Source: Nageia nagi
Taxonomy: Eukaryota; Pinophyta
Direction: 5' to 3'
Assembly (NCBI GenBank): GCA_050084985.1
Contig: JBITNC010000001.1
Location: forward strand, 73,470,001-73,534,000
Length of the DNA: 64,000 bases
Positions 36,291 through 46,879 of the stretch are shown piece after piece. The notes beneath the pieces are model-generated. The model did no database searches, had not been told where the DNA came from, and saw only the letters and a list, made by a program, of their open reading frames with translations. Position 1 is the stretch's first letter; every line of letters begins with the position of its first letter. Made by a program: the position numbers and the translations under genes.

Positions 36291-39200
36291 TTAAACTTCA
36301 CTCCCCCTTGAGGGCAACTTCACCAACCCTAGAGAATCCCTAAGCTTGCAGAACTGAGCTTCAGGAAGGGGCTTGGTGAACAAATCAGCGGAGTTGTCAG
36401 TAGATGGACAATACTGCAAGTGTATGATGTCATCTAGAACCTTCTCCCTGATAAAATGAGCTTGGATTTCGACATGTTTGGTTCGCTGATGGAACACAGG
36501 ATTCTTAGCCAAAGAGATAGCCGATTGATTGTCTGATGAAATAAGAGATGGGCCATTTTGCATATACCCAATTTCGTTCAGAAGATGTCGTAGCCAAATA
36601 GCTTCTTGGGCGGAAATAGACATGGCTCGATATTCGGCTTCGGTGGTAGAAAGAGTCACAGTAGGTTGCTTCTTGGAAGCCCAAGAGATAGCACCTGAAC
36701 CAATGCTAAACACATATGCAGAGGTTGATTTTCTATCATCTCTATCTCCCCCATAATCAGAATCTGAGAACCCTGAGAGAACAATCGAGGGCACTTTGGA
36801 ATACTTAAGAGCAAGATCCTTTGTCCCTGCGACATACCTCAAGATTTGCTTAACAGCATTGAGGTGTTCAACATATGGTTGTTGCATGAATCGTGCCATC
36901 AGATTCACTGCAAAAGCAATATCAGGACGAGAGATAGTCAGATACAGAAGACTACCAATCAATTGTCTAGAAGCTGTAGCATCAGCCAACTGAGAATCTG
37001 AGCTCAATGATACAACGATTCCAGGAGAAACAGGTATTGCAGCATATTTGCACTCCTCCATTCCAAACTTTTGCAAGATGTCTGAGATATACTTAGATTG
37101 ACTAAGATAAGTACAATCTTTGTGTTGGTATACTTGCATCCCAAGATAGTAATGCAATAGACCTAAATCAGTCATTTCAAATGTTGCCTTGAGTTTGGAG
37201 ATGCACTCTTGGATGATTTCAATATTATTGCCTGTGATGAGAAGATCATCCACATAAAGGAGAATTATGACCACGTCTTGTCCTTGATTGAGTACATAGA
37301 GATCTGAATCTGAGAAGCACTTGGAGAAACCAATATCTGCAAAGAATCCTGAAATTTTCTTATACCATGCTCTAGGTGCTTGCTTAAGTCCATACAAAGA
37401 CTTCTTTAGTTTGCACACAAGAGACTCTTTTCCTTCTGGAATAAATCCTTCTGGTTGATTCATGTAGATTTCAACATCTAAGTCACCATTGAGAAATGCA
37501 CTTTTGACATCAAGTTGAAAAGCTTTCCATCCTTGAGCTGCAGAAAGAGCAAGAATTATTCTGACAGTAGGCATCTTGGCTACAGGAGCAAAGGTTTCCT
37601 CATAATCAATACCATATTTCTGAGCGAATCCTTTGGCTACTAACCTTGCCTTGTACTTTTCAATGTTTCCATCAGAATTGTACTTGACCTTGTATATCCA
37701 TTTATTACCAATCACATTTTTCTCATTGGGATAAGGAACCAAATCCCAAGTTTCATTTTTCATGAGAGCCTCATACTCAACTTTCATAGCTTCCATCCAA
37801 CACTCTTGCTTGGAAGCTTCTTTGAAGGTTGATGGTTCATGCATATTATCAATTTTGGCAAATAAGGATTTATTCAAGGTCATACTTCTTGTAATTCTCT
37901 GTGCTGGAGAATTTTGCTCTTGTGGTGACTTCTCTACATGATCATCCAACCAGTTAGGTGCAGGCGAAGAATCATCTGTATCAGACACTTCAGCATGAGA
38001 GGTTGTATCCTCAGAAAGTTCATTGAACTTAACATCCCTAGACACAAAGACTATTTTATGGGATGAAGAGTAGAGCCTGTAACCTCTATGCTGATTATCA
38101 TACCCCACAAAGATGCATTTTTCTGATCGTTTATCTAGCTTCTTTCTTTTCTCTAAGGTAATGAAGGCAAATGCATCACAACCGAAGACCCTGAAGTGTG
38201 AGAGGTTAGGTTTCTTTCCTGTCCATGCTTCATATGGAGTTTTACCTTCAACTGCCTTAGTAGGACACCTATTTAGGGTGTGAATAGCAGTGTGTACAGC
38301 TTCGCCCCATAAGAAACTAGGAAGGTTACCCAACATGCATCTTGCCATTTCCATAATGGTGCGATTCTTCCTTTCAGCAACTCCATTTTGCTGAGGGGTG
38401 TAAGGGATTGTGAATTGTCGCTTAATCCCATGTTTAACACAAAAGTCGTTAAACTCATTGCTATTATATTCACCCCCATTGTCCGATCTCAGCATTTTGA
38501 TCTTAAAATCAGTTTGATTTTCAACAAGTGCCTTGAAGTCTTGAAACCTGTCAAAAGTTTGATCCTTGTGCTCAAGTAGATAACCAAATGTCATCCTACT
38601 GAAATCATCAATGAAGGTCAGAACATAAGAAGCTCCACCTAGTGACTTAGTCTGAAAAGGACCTATCAAATCTGAATGCACAAGCTGAAGAGGAAAAGTA
38701 GCCCGAGTTGCCTTATCTTTTTCAAACTTTTGCCTATGCATCTTTCCTAGAATGCACCTTTCACAAAGACCAACTGTGGGTGAAATATTAGGTAAACCTT
38801 CCACAAGTTCTTGAGTTTTCATAGCTTGAATACTCTTGTGGTTAAGGTGTCCTAATCGTTGATGCCAAAGATTACCTTTTGAACAAACATTTGTAGCAAG
38901 ACAAATCTTTGAAGGTACTTGATCCACAATATAAAGGTCATTCTTTACTGATCCTTTCATCAAAGTGGCAAGTCCTTTCTTAACACACCAAGAGTGTGAG
39001 GTAAACTCAAATGAGCATCCTTTCCTTGTAATTTGAATCACAGAGATGAGATTCATCCTTAGTTTAGGCACATAAAAGACATTGTTAAGAGTCTTTCCAT
39101 GAATCTTCACACTTCCTATTCTGTGAACATCAAGGACTGTATTATCACCTATCACAACTGCATCCTTTTTGTACTTATGAAAGTTTTCAAACTTATCTTT

Positions 39201-40217
39201 TTCATAACACATGTGATTAGTGCATCCTGTATCAACAATCCAGTCATTTGAAATAGTTTGAGTCATTGAGTAGTAGGCAACAGAAGCAGCATGCTTGTTC
39301 TTCTTTTTATTATTGAAAGTTCTCACATTTGCATTTCCCTTTCCTTTTTGAGCAAATTTCTTTTTGCGACAATCATACTCTTTGTGCCCAAAGATACCAC
39401 AGAAGTTACAATTCCCATCAAACTTTTCCTGAGGTGTTGGATTGCTGGATCCTGCTTTATCATTTCTGTGCCTGTAGTTGCCATGATGGTTGATGTTGTT
39501 GCCCTTTTTGTCATACTTCCTGAAGGTAGATGAGGACTTGTTGTCTTTGAATTTGTAATGTTTGAACTTTTTCTTGAAAGGAGTTTTGGTTGCTCCTAGA
39601 GCAATGCTATGGTCCTTTGGAGAAAGGTTCAACATTTTCTTGTTCAAAGTTTCCTCATGCTTTAGAAGAAGTCTTGAAAGGTTATCAAGTGAGATGACAT
39701 CTTCTTCATTATCGAGCCTTGTTTCCATAACTGTGATAAAGTTGCTGAACTTTGAAGTAAGGCTTTGTAGAATGATGAAGACCATGAACTCATCATTGAT
39801 CCAGTTGCATCCACAACCAACCAGTTGTGTCCTGAGGTCAATGATTTTGTTTAAGTAGATGGAGGCACTTTCATCTTCACTTTGTCGATACTGCAACAGC
39901 TTTTGTAGAATGGTAAACCTCCTTGAAAATTTGGACCCAAGGTAGATTTTCTTTAACCTATTCCAAGCTTCCTTTGCTGAAGTTGATGAAGAAATCATGA
40001 GTAGGACATCATCTGAAACTGCACAGTAAATCATAGAAGTTGCTAACTCATTCTTTGAGTTGTATACTTCAAGAGCCTTCTCATCGGTAGGAGCAACCGC
40101 ATCTTCACTAACTGTCTGCCATAGCTTTCTTGCTTGTAACTCAGCTTTCATACGTGGTTCCCATATTCCAAAGTTGGAACCATCGAGTATGTGCTTGGGA
40201 ACGAAGGTTTCAACCAT
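36291..40217 (-). CDS. Copia-1 gag-pol polyprotein, intact
   Basis: One frame of 1308 residues from ATG at 40217 (MVETFVPKHI). The frame stays open to a TTG at 40232, but the ATG suits the leader and matches the gag start of Copia-2. In order (DNA positions): UBN2-type gag; zinc knuckle CNFCGIFGHKEYDC (about 39375-39415); protease with DTG (about 39225-39240); GAG-pre-integrase HQRLGH (about 38855); integrase catalytic D in HSD (about 38675), D in SDNGG (about 38480) and E in AERKN (about 38375); RT with DVKSAFLNGD (about 37510) and YVDDLL (about 37250); RNase H with SDSDYGGD (about 36750), STTEAEY (about 36630) and SSDNQSA (about 36525). Domain order PR-INT-RT-RH defines Ty1/copia. No stops or missing catalytic residues, so it is probably functional. 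Plus-strand open frames here are shadows. Confidence 0.97.
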   Translation of the reverse strand: MVETFVPKHILDGSNFGIWEPRMKAELQARKLWQTVSEDAVAPTDEKALEVYNSKNELATSMIYCAVSDDVLLMISSSTSAKEAWNRLKKIYLGSKFSRRFTILQKLLQYRQSEDESASIYLNKIIDLRTQLVGCGCNWINDEFMVFIILQSLTSKFSNFITVMETRLDNEEDVISLDNLSRLLLKHEETLNKKMLNLSPKDHSIALGATKTPFKKKFKHYKFKDNKSSSTFRKYDKKGNNINHHGNYRHRNDKAGSSNPTPQEKFDGNCNFCGIFGHKEYDCRKKKFAQKGKGNANVRTFNNKKKNKHAASVAYYSMTQTISNDWIVDTGCTNHMCYEKDKFENFHKYKKDAVVIGDNTVLDVHRIGSVKIHGKTLNNVFYVPKLRMNLISVIQITRKGCSFEFTSHSWCVKKGLATLMKGSVKNDLYIVDQVPSKICLATNVCSKGNLWHQRLGHLNHKSIQAMKTQELVEGLPNISPTVGLCERCILGKMHRQKFEKDKATRATFPLQLVHSDLIGPFQTKSLGGASYVLTFIDDFSRMTFGYLLEHKDQTFDRFQDFKALVENQTDFKIKMLRSDNGGEYNSNEFNDFCVKHGIKRQFTIPYTPQQNGVAERKNRTIMEMARCMLGNLPSFLWGEAVHTAIHTLNRCPTKAVEGKTPYEAWTGKKPNLSHFRVFGCDAFAFITLEKRKKLDKRSEKCIFVGYDNQHRGYRLYSSSHKIVFVSRDVKFNELSEDTTSHAEVSDTDDSSPAPNWLDDHVEKSPQEQNSPAQRITRSMTLNKSLFAKIDNMHEPSTFKEASKQECWMEAMKVEYEALMKNETWDLVPYPNEKNVIGNKWIYKVKYNSDGNIEKYKARLVAKGFAQKYGIDYEETFAPVAKMPTVRIILALSAAQGWKAFQLDVKSAFLNGDLDVEIYMNQPEGFIPEGKESLVCKLKKSLYGLKQAPRAWYKKISGFFADIGFSKCFSDSDLYVLNQGQDVVIILLYVDDLLITGNNIEIIQECISKLKATFEMTDLGLLHYYLGMQVYQHKDCTYLSQSKYISDILQKFGMEECKYAAIPVSPGIVVSLSSDSQLADATASRQLIGSLLYLTISRPDIAFAVNLMARFMQQPYVEHLNAVKQILRYVAGTKDLALKYSKVPSIVLSGFSDSDYGGDRDDRKSTSAYVFSIGSGAISWASKKQPTVTLSTTEAEYRAMSISAQEAIWLRHLLNEIGYMQNGPSLISSDNQSAISLAKNPVFHQRTKHVEIQAHFIREKVLDDIIHLQYCPSTDNSADLFTKPLPEAQFCKLRDSLGLVKLPSRGSEV

Positions 40218-40219
40218 TG

Positions 40220-42984
40220 CTACAAAAAACAAATAATATGCAAATAAGAATGCAAACTTTTACAATTTTTCCATCTATACATATAAAACATCTAATAAGC
40301 AAACATGTCCCACATGTGTAAACTCATTAACCACGATCCATAGAAGGATAAAGTTGGGGTTGTTTTCTTGTATAGAATTAGGCCTTCACCTGGATGCCCG
40401 CAAGGTGGAGCCCATGTTCTACCAGTCCTCAACCAGTTCACCTTGGTCAGTGATATACTCTCACAAGGAGAAGTACTTACTATTTTCCAAGGATCCGACG
40501 TATCTTGGACCGGCCATTTTAATTATCTTGATTAAGGGTTTCAGTTTTCCTCCTAGGTTATCAGGATAATCCCTGAATGGACGTGCGGACATGTGGTATC
40601 ACTACACACATGCCTGTCCACCTAATAGAGTTATGTCCAATCCAACAGAGGTCTTAGGGGCAATTAAGACGGACTTACCACCACTTGGTTCTTCGGACTA
40701 AAAGGGCTCCAGTCTGCCCTGTCCTCACCTCATGGCTCCCCAAACAAGTCATGTTGTGGAAAATACGTGCGGATGTATTCATTTTAGGGGTTACTTTTCA
40801 CATTTTTGCGTATTGCAAGTATAAGCAAATGTGCAAAAAATATAAAGTAAGGTGAAAAATACTCCATCCACACGAACTTGAAACTTTAAAAAATTGAGTC
40901 CAATGGGTTTTGTTCTAACCCCTAAAGGACGTTTACATTGTTCATATTTTTCTCACTTAATTCAAGCACTTAATGAATTAAACAAAGAACTAAGTCCTAC
41001 TTAGTATTTAATTCATAACATGCATTGTATCATGACTTAAAAATTAAGTAAGCATGCATCATGCATTAAAAATTTAAGTCCTAAGCATGTTTTAGTCTTC
41101 AAATAAGATACATGCATCATATGCAACATCTAGATAAAATGTAAGTAAAAAAAATTATACCAAGGCCCCCCTTTTTACTTAAAGGTTTATCGCTAGAGAA
41201 CCAACTTGTATGCTAAGACTTGGCTTATAAGTGATGCATTTGAAGTAAAAAAATCCCCCCCTTTTTTTTTTACTTAAAAAAATAGCATACTTTAGACTAA
41301 ATTACGATGCATGTGCACTTTTTAATTAAGCATTTAATTTTGAGGAGAAAATAAGAAATTATTTTAAGTACTCCTAAGTGCATGTAAGGGGAGTAGTGGA
41401 TTTTTAGAGAACTTGCAAGGTGGAATAGGAGACCCATACCCCTATTTTAAATGCTTTGGAAGGCTTTGTCTACCTTATGAACTAAAAAAAAGGCCTAAGT
41501 CAATAATCATTAAATGCTTAGTAGGTGTAAAATATGACCCCCCTTGTTCTTTCCACAAAAAAGACACGTTGCTTTTTGGAAGTGAAAATATGTAGGTGGT
41601 CAAAAAACAAAACTAAGGCATTTAAGGTGACTTGGAAGACTTGCAAGGTGTTGGGAGCCATCAACCTTGACCATGGAAGGAGGATGACCGATAGGGAGGC
41701 TTAGAAGACATCCAAGGGAGGTGTTGGGAAAAAAAAAAAAAGAAGGGGAGACTTGTGCAGGAGGCTGACCAGAGAGGAGGAGCTTAGGAGGAGAGGGAGG
41801 AGAAGACTGCAGCTGGCAGGAGGAGCGAGCAGGGTGTGGAGGAGCCACTACCATGCTGTCTGCACTATCCTGTGAGCATTGCATTACAAAAAAAAAAACT
41901 GGGTCTGCATCGTGTAGCTTTCCAAGTAATTCGCACACGTGGGGAGGAGCCTGTGAGTTTGGTGCAGAACCTGCGTGTATTATAGCCCATGAAACAGTGT
42001 CGTGCGGAGGAGGAGAACAGGGCTCTGCAGCATGCACCTTTGTAAACAAGTCACGTGACTTCCCTACCTTTCCAAGTATTGCATACATGTAGACCATGGC
42101 ATTCACAACTACAAAATGGATAGGAATCCGGTTTTAAAGAGTCTTTCTGAGGGATTAACAAGCTCAGAGATGTGACAAACCAGTAGCTCAAAAAAAATAA
42201 AAAAACGTAGTTGTTTTGTGCATGGCAGCGCATGCAACGTGGTCTGGAGGCCGCCGGTAAGGACTACTGCCACGGTTTTGTAGTATTTGGCGAAACAATG
42301 TCACTGCCTGTCGAGGAAAGCCATGCCTTTGGTAGCATCACTGCACTCGCAGAGGAGACCACCGCCGTGAGGAGGGAGTGCTGCACGTGACAGGGAGGAG
42401 GATGCACGTGAAGGGGAGAAGGAAGACCACCGCCGTGGTCAACGTGGCCCTCCAATGATTTTTATTTTGAAAACTTTATTTGTAATATTTGTAATGTTTC
42501 AATTTAATAATATTGTAAAATTGAAAAAAAAATATTGCAAATAAAGTGAAAATAGATACCTTCCTCCCCTTTTTTGTTCAATAATAATATTTCCATAATT
42601 GTTTTAAATTTTAAATAAGTGCCTCTAATTATTTAAATATGTAAAAATCTTGTAAATAAAGTCCTCCACTTTATTTCAACAATAAAATAAAAAAAAATTG
42701 CACCTTCCTCCTTTTTTTTGATATTGTTCACAAAAGATTATTGTAAAAAATCTTTTCAATAGGATGCTAGCATAATATATTTTTGCTCAAAAGAAAAAAA
42801 TTTTCTTTGTACATTAAAATTAGATTACTAACATAAAAGTTTGTTAGTAAGAAGAGAATAGCAAAAATATATTATGGTATTGCTAAGACATAGACATTGA
42901 GCTAGCATAATCATACAAAAGATTAGTATCATAATGAACTTTGTAAAAGAAGGATAGAAGGTTATACCTTTGCAAACCTTTTAC
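40220..42984 (-). other. Probable 5'-UTR intron in the Copia-1 leader
   Basis: On the minus strand TGTGAG|GTAAAAGG at 42984 is a good donor, and a long T-rich tract ending TTTTTTGTAG|CAATGG at 40220 is a good acceptor two bases before the gag ATG. Removing 2765 nt leaves a leader of about 90 nt, the length of the whole Copia-2 leader (47575-47662). The interval has three zones: a moderately GC-rich part (about 40330-40760), an AT-rich part, and a GC-rich part (about 41640-42460). Splicing is inferred, not shown. Confidence 0.55.
41896..42115 (-). pseudogene. Captured PPR-protein gene fragment inside Copia-1
   Basis: The minus-strand frame opens with FVVVNAMVYMYAILGK (from 42115) and VGKSRDLFTK, a good match to a PLS-type pentatricopeptide repeat (typical FVVNALVxMYAKxG). 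About 20 residues later HDTVSWAIIHAG and a weaker CELLGKL give the next motif of the series. Downstream the frame stays open to 41600, but becomes a proline/serine-rich text with poly-F from A-runs. PPR proteins bind organelle RNA in plants; this fragment, of perhaps two repeats, cannot do so alone. Its base composition differs sharply from the flanking element, which supports capture from a host gene. Confidence 0.65.
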
Positions 42985-43073
42985 CTCACAATGAAGAATG
43001 AAGATCTCCAAAGTTGAGAAGGATGAAGCACTTCCAAGATGTAGCTTCCACACCAAAAGAGCTTCCTCAACGT

Positions 43074-43086
43074 GGCTCTGATACCA
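43074..43086 (-). other. Primer-binding site of Copia-1
   Basis: TGGTATCAGAGCC on the minus strand, the classic plant Copia site complementary to initiator Met-tRNA, two bases after the LTR. Confidence 0.95.
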
Positions 43087-43088
43087 AA

Positions 43089-43586
43089 TGAAGGATTTGA
43101 ACTAGATCTAAACAAATCCTCTAGGACCTTAGACTAGGAAACTCAAGATAACACATCTATAATTCTAAGAACATCATTCACACAATATGACACAAGTATA
43201 ATGTGGTTCCTCCCTCCTTGGGAGTACATCCACAACTAGTTCTCTTATTCTCAAATCTATGTCTCTCTTACAACTATTCTCTAGCTCTCTCCTACACAAC
43301 CAAGTAGAGTAATCTTACTCAAAACTTAGATATGTTTACATGAGGAGAGGCCCTCTATTTATAGGTTGAGAGCACCTCCCTAACCTTCCTTTAACCCAAG
43401 GGTAAGGTTAGGGTTACATTAAATGTACCACCAAACTTCAACCTACCAACTAACTCCTTTGGTAAAGTCAAAGTCTATACATTAAAGAATTCTATTAATC
43501 ACTTAAGGTATCTACATACCCTTAAGTGATTAATTGAATTTACAAGGAGTCTAGATATTCACAATATTTCATTACAAATTCTAACA
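43089..43586 (-). repeat. 5' LTR of Copia-1
   Basis: The promoter-bearing copy for the minus-strand element. Ends with CTTCA, then three bases and the primer site. Confidence 0.97.
43356..43363 (-). promoter_or_regulatory. TATA box in Copia-1 5' LTR
   Basis: TATAAATA on the minus strand within CCTATAAATAGAGGGCC, about 270 bp before the end of the LTR. The related Copia-2 LTR has the same TATAAATAGA motif at 47270-47279, supporting its role as the U3 promoter. Confidence 0.7.
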
Positions 43587-43591
43587 AAATC
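43587..43591 (+). repeat. Target site duplication of Copia-1, right copy
   Basis: AAATC, identical to 34959-34963. Confidence 0.95.
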
Positions 43592-44995
43592 CTCACATAA
43601 AATCCATGAAAATAATCTTCCAATGATGTGGAGGTGTTGGAAGTGGCTAATACAAACTCAATTTCTTTTTATTTGGCTTATTGATGCAACACAAAGAACA
43701 CCCCCTTATGTACTTGGTAACTTGATCTTGCATCTTTGGCCAATATACATACCTTTACAAATTGTACAATGTCTTTCCAACCCCAAAGTGTCTTGCAATA
43801 TTTGAAATATGTGCTTCTCTAATTAGTCCAATACTCTCACATATAGGTACACATAATGCATTAAATTGGTAAAGAAGTTCATTTTGCAAATGAAAAACAT
43901 TCAAACCCTCATACTTGGACCTAGATTAACACAACTACTCATACACTTCCCTGAAATCAAGATCTTGCACATATACCACTGAAAAAGAATTAGATAGAAA
44001 AGGAAGAAATTTTAGCACTAAGAGGGAACTTACTCAACCTTGTTTGCACACTACTAATGACCTGTAATTAGTATTGCATGTTACTGACATTATGGAATAT
44101 ATAGTTACAAGTGGTCTAGAAAGCATATCAACAATCGTATTCTATATTCCTTTCTTATACTTGATCACTATATGAAATTGTTGTAGAAAACCCATCCATC
44201 TATCATGTCTATTTTGTTTGATTCATTTTGTAAATACTTTAATAGTTGATGATAAATATGATGATTATTTCTTTCTTCATTAAGTAATGTCTCCACTTTT
44301 TAATAGCTTAAACCAATGCATACATTTCTTTATCATAGGCAGGATAATTCAAAATAGTCCCATTAAATTTGTTAGAATGATAACAAATTGGTTTACCTTT
44401 TTGTAACAAAATAGCTCCCATGGCATAGTCACTTTCATTAGTCTCCACTTCAAATGGCTTTTGCAAATTAGGAAGTACTAGCATAGGTGCACTAATAATC
44501 ATTTTCTTCAAAGTGTCAAAAGATGTTTGTTTTTGTTTCTCCCATTAGAAAACTTGCCTTTTGTTGGTTACATCATGTAAAGTTGAAGAAATATGAGAAA
44601 AATCAATAATAAACTTTCTCAAATATTGGATAACACCTAAGAAACTCCTTACTTCAGTTACTTTAGATGGTCTTTTCCAATCTACTATAGTACTTACTTT
44701 ACTAGGATCTATCTTAAGTTGTCCATGACCAATAACATGGCCCAAATACACCAAAAACTATTTTCCAAACTTGCATTTTGAATGTTTCAAAAATAACTTC
44801 TACCTATGTAAATTTTGAAACACTTCTTTTAGATGTACAACATATTCTTCCCAAGTAGAACTATAAATAATAATATCATCCAAGTATACAATAACAAAAG
44901 AATTAATAAATGCATAAAGCACATCATTCATTACCCTTATAAAAGTGATCGATGCATTACACAAACTAAATGGTAAAATAAGCCACTCAAAGTAA
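43592..44995 (-). pseudogene. Gypsy-2 RT, RNase H and integrase N-terminal part
   Basis: RT piece 44800-45033 contains the catalytic YLDDIIIYS motif. RT thumb 44545-44754 contains YLGHVIGHGQLKIDP and VRSFLGVIQYLRKFI. RNase H 44308-44511 contains FEVETNESDYAMGAILLQ. Integrase follows at about 43592-44000. All pieces lie on the minus strand in the expected order but in separate frames. Confidence 0.8.
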
Positions 44996-45470
44996 TTACT
45001 ACAATCTCCTATAACAAGAAGAAACAATCTCAAAACTACAAAATACTGAAATACTTTTGGTCTTCCTATAAATCTTACAATCCCAAAATCCTACAACTCT
45101 CCATTGATGAAATAAGAGAGAAGCATGCCCTTAAATAAGCTTGGAATTATCTCCAAGACATTGATTGAAGATACTGAATTACTCATCTTTCTAAAATATT
45201 AATGTTGGTTCAACTTGCCCTACTGACTCATTAAGGTGCACATTGTTAACATCTTGGATATAGTATAGCATGCCACTGGTGATGTGGTTTTGTATGCTAA
45301 TCAAATCCATATTTTAATCTTTGGTCTATCTCCAAGAATAGATACATCTAGAATGAGTATTGCTCTTGCAAAGACAACCTAATATGATCCAATTAAGATC
45401 AAAATAGATCTTCAAAAATAGGTGCATTTGTTTATATAAAATACATTCTATATCTTTGATAGATACAACA
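44996..45470 (-). repeat. 5' LTR remnant of Gypsy-2
   Basis: About 400 bp (44996-45390) parallels 33475-33870 (shared ACAATCCCAAAATCCTACAA and GGTGCACA.TGTTAA blocks). Beyond that the match fades, with a possible end at GATACAACA near 45465. Confidence 0.65.
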
Positions 45471-45900
45471 TACTTACACATAATACAACTACCACCATCA
45501 CACTATATGGTATATCTAATACATGATAATCTCTCATTCCCTATTAGCATGGAAAATGCGATCTCTAACTATTGAAAATATTAACAATAGTTAGACAAAT
45601 ATGGAGTTTACCTTATGAATCTATGCAACTCTAGTTTGTTTAGATTTTTTGGCTCTTGGATCTTGGATTTTGTCTCTTGGCTATTGGATCTTAGCTCTTG
45701 GCTCTTGGATTGTAGCTCTTGGCTCTTAGATCGTAGCTCTTGGATCTTGGATCGTAGCTCTTGGCTCTTATCTGAACTTTAACACTTTCTTTATGCATTT
45801 TACTTCATTAGATCATCTCCAAATAATAAATATAGATTAAAGAAGAATGAATCTTTCATGAAACTCTATCCTCCTTAAGTTTAATTCCTAGCTAACAATA
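45425..45900 (+). repeat. Dispersed repeat with GCTCTTGG minisatellite, copy 1
   Basis: Matches 53920-54350 in order: CACATAATACAA, ACTATATG, ATACATGATAATCTCTCAT, TCTCTAACTATTGAAAATAT, then the minisatellite, then CATTTTACTTCATTAG and AATGAA.CT. The minisatellite (about 45650-45775) alternates CTCTTGG, ATCTTGGAT and TTGTAGCTCTTGG words. Confidence 0.75.
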
Positions 45901-46879
45901 ATAATAGTCATTATGGAATTAGTTCTTTACCAACTATAACATGGTTTGCTCCAACAATGGTAGCATCTAGTGATATGTATGACTACACTCCTCTTAATCT
46001 CTCTTCAATATCTCCTTTTTTCTTCAAATGAAGGCCCCAAGGGTTTTTTAATGATGCTTACTTGTATCCTCATCTTTAAATGAATCCTTCACTTTCCAAA
46101 TGACTCTAAACAACCAAGAAATACTTCAACTTCCTCAAAATTTATTTTATTTCTCTAATGTTGATGTTGGATGACATGGTTGGGTAACTATAATGATACA
46201 TGGGAAATGGACCATCACAATAGTAATTAATATTCTTATTCATTCCAAATCACCTCTAAAATTTGCCAAAATATATGTAACACTAAAAACTTTGATCCTT
46301 GATAATCTCATTATCATATTATGTATTAGGCCCAGTGTTAATATTAATGGAAGCACTAGCACTAATATTTAGTAGTATTTGGTTCCTAGAGAAAAAATTG
46401 GCATACTCTACTGAATCAACCAAATACAAAATTTGAAATTCAAATTCATTAGGATCTCTAGCAGTAGTGTTGGGAGGTAAAAAATTAACATAAGAATAGT
46501 TTGAGTGAAAAAATCAATAATGATGTCCAATAATTTAATAAAGATAAGCATGCATATACTCATTAGAAAGGTATATTTAAGATCCATCCAACTTGGATCC
46601 CTACATAAAAAGTTATACCTTCCAAAATTTGACTAAAATATTTCATATTATTATTTTGGGATCTTCAAATATAGTTTAAAAAATATTCAATATGATGGAG
46701 TTTAAAGTTTAGGACCAAAATATGCAAGAATACCATAGTTAGAGCAGGAGTACACTATAATTTTGGCTAACAAACTCTAAATGCACTCATTATCCTACGT
46801 ATTTAATAGAAATCCTAATATAGTGATTATTAAAACTTGAAATAAAATAACCAATCAAGGAACACATTTTTTATAATGG
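45901..46879. other. Unassigned AT-rich DNA
   Basis: No gene or named repeat recognised on either strand. Confidence 0.4.

Larger units (their letters stand above)
34964..43586 (-). mobile_element. Copia-1: young, structurally complete Ty1/copia element
   Basis: 8623 bp with two 498-bp LTRs (34964-35461 and 43089-43586) differing at one position that I can see (T at 35175, C at 43300). LTRs start TGTTAG and end CTTCA on the minus strand. AAATC flanks both sides (34959-34963, 43587-43591), a perfect 5-bp target duplication. A primer site, polypurine tract, LTR TATA box and one uninterrupted gag-pol frame are all present, so it may still be competent. The target was Gypsy-2. Its leader is exceptionally long (see the intron and PPR entries). 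Confidence 0.97.
33927..45470 (-). mobile_element. Gypsy-2: Ty3/gypsy element split by Copia-1
   Basis: The left part (33927-34963) holds the integrase C-terminus. The right part (43587-45470) holds the rest of integrase, RNase H, RT and an LTR remnant. The text joins exactly when 34964-43591 is removed, and it parallels 29500-29600 of Gypsy-1 across the join. Gag, protease, the primer site and the first part of RT are deleted at about 44996, where RT runs straight into LTR sequence. Confidence 0.8.

Noticed and set aside
36529-39858. Several plus-strand open frames of 60-98 codons
   Set aside because: Shadows of the intact minus-strand gag-pol gene. Similar frames at 6086-6292 are shadows of the Copia-3 relic.
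40217-40232. A TTG start for gag-pol at 40232
   Set aside because: The first five codons cover the predicted acceptor tract. ATG at 40217 lies two bases after the acceptor and matches the gag start of Copia-2.
41600-42106. A complete 168-codon gene
   Set aside because: Only the first part resembles a PPR protein. The remainder is proline-rich text with homopolymer-coded phenylalanine, and the frame opens at GTG rather than ATG.
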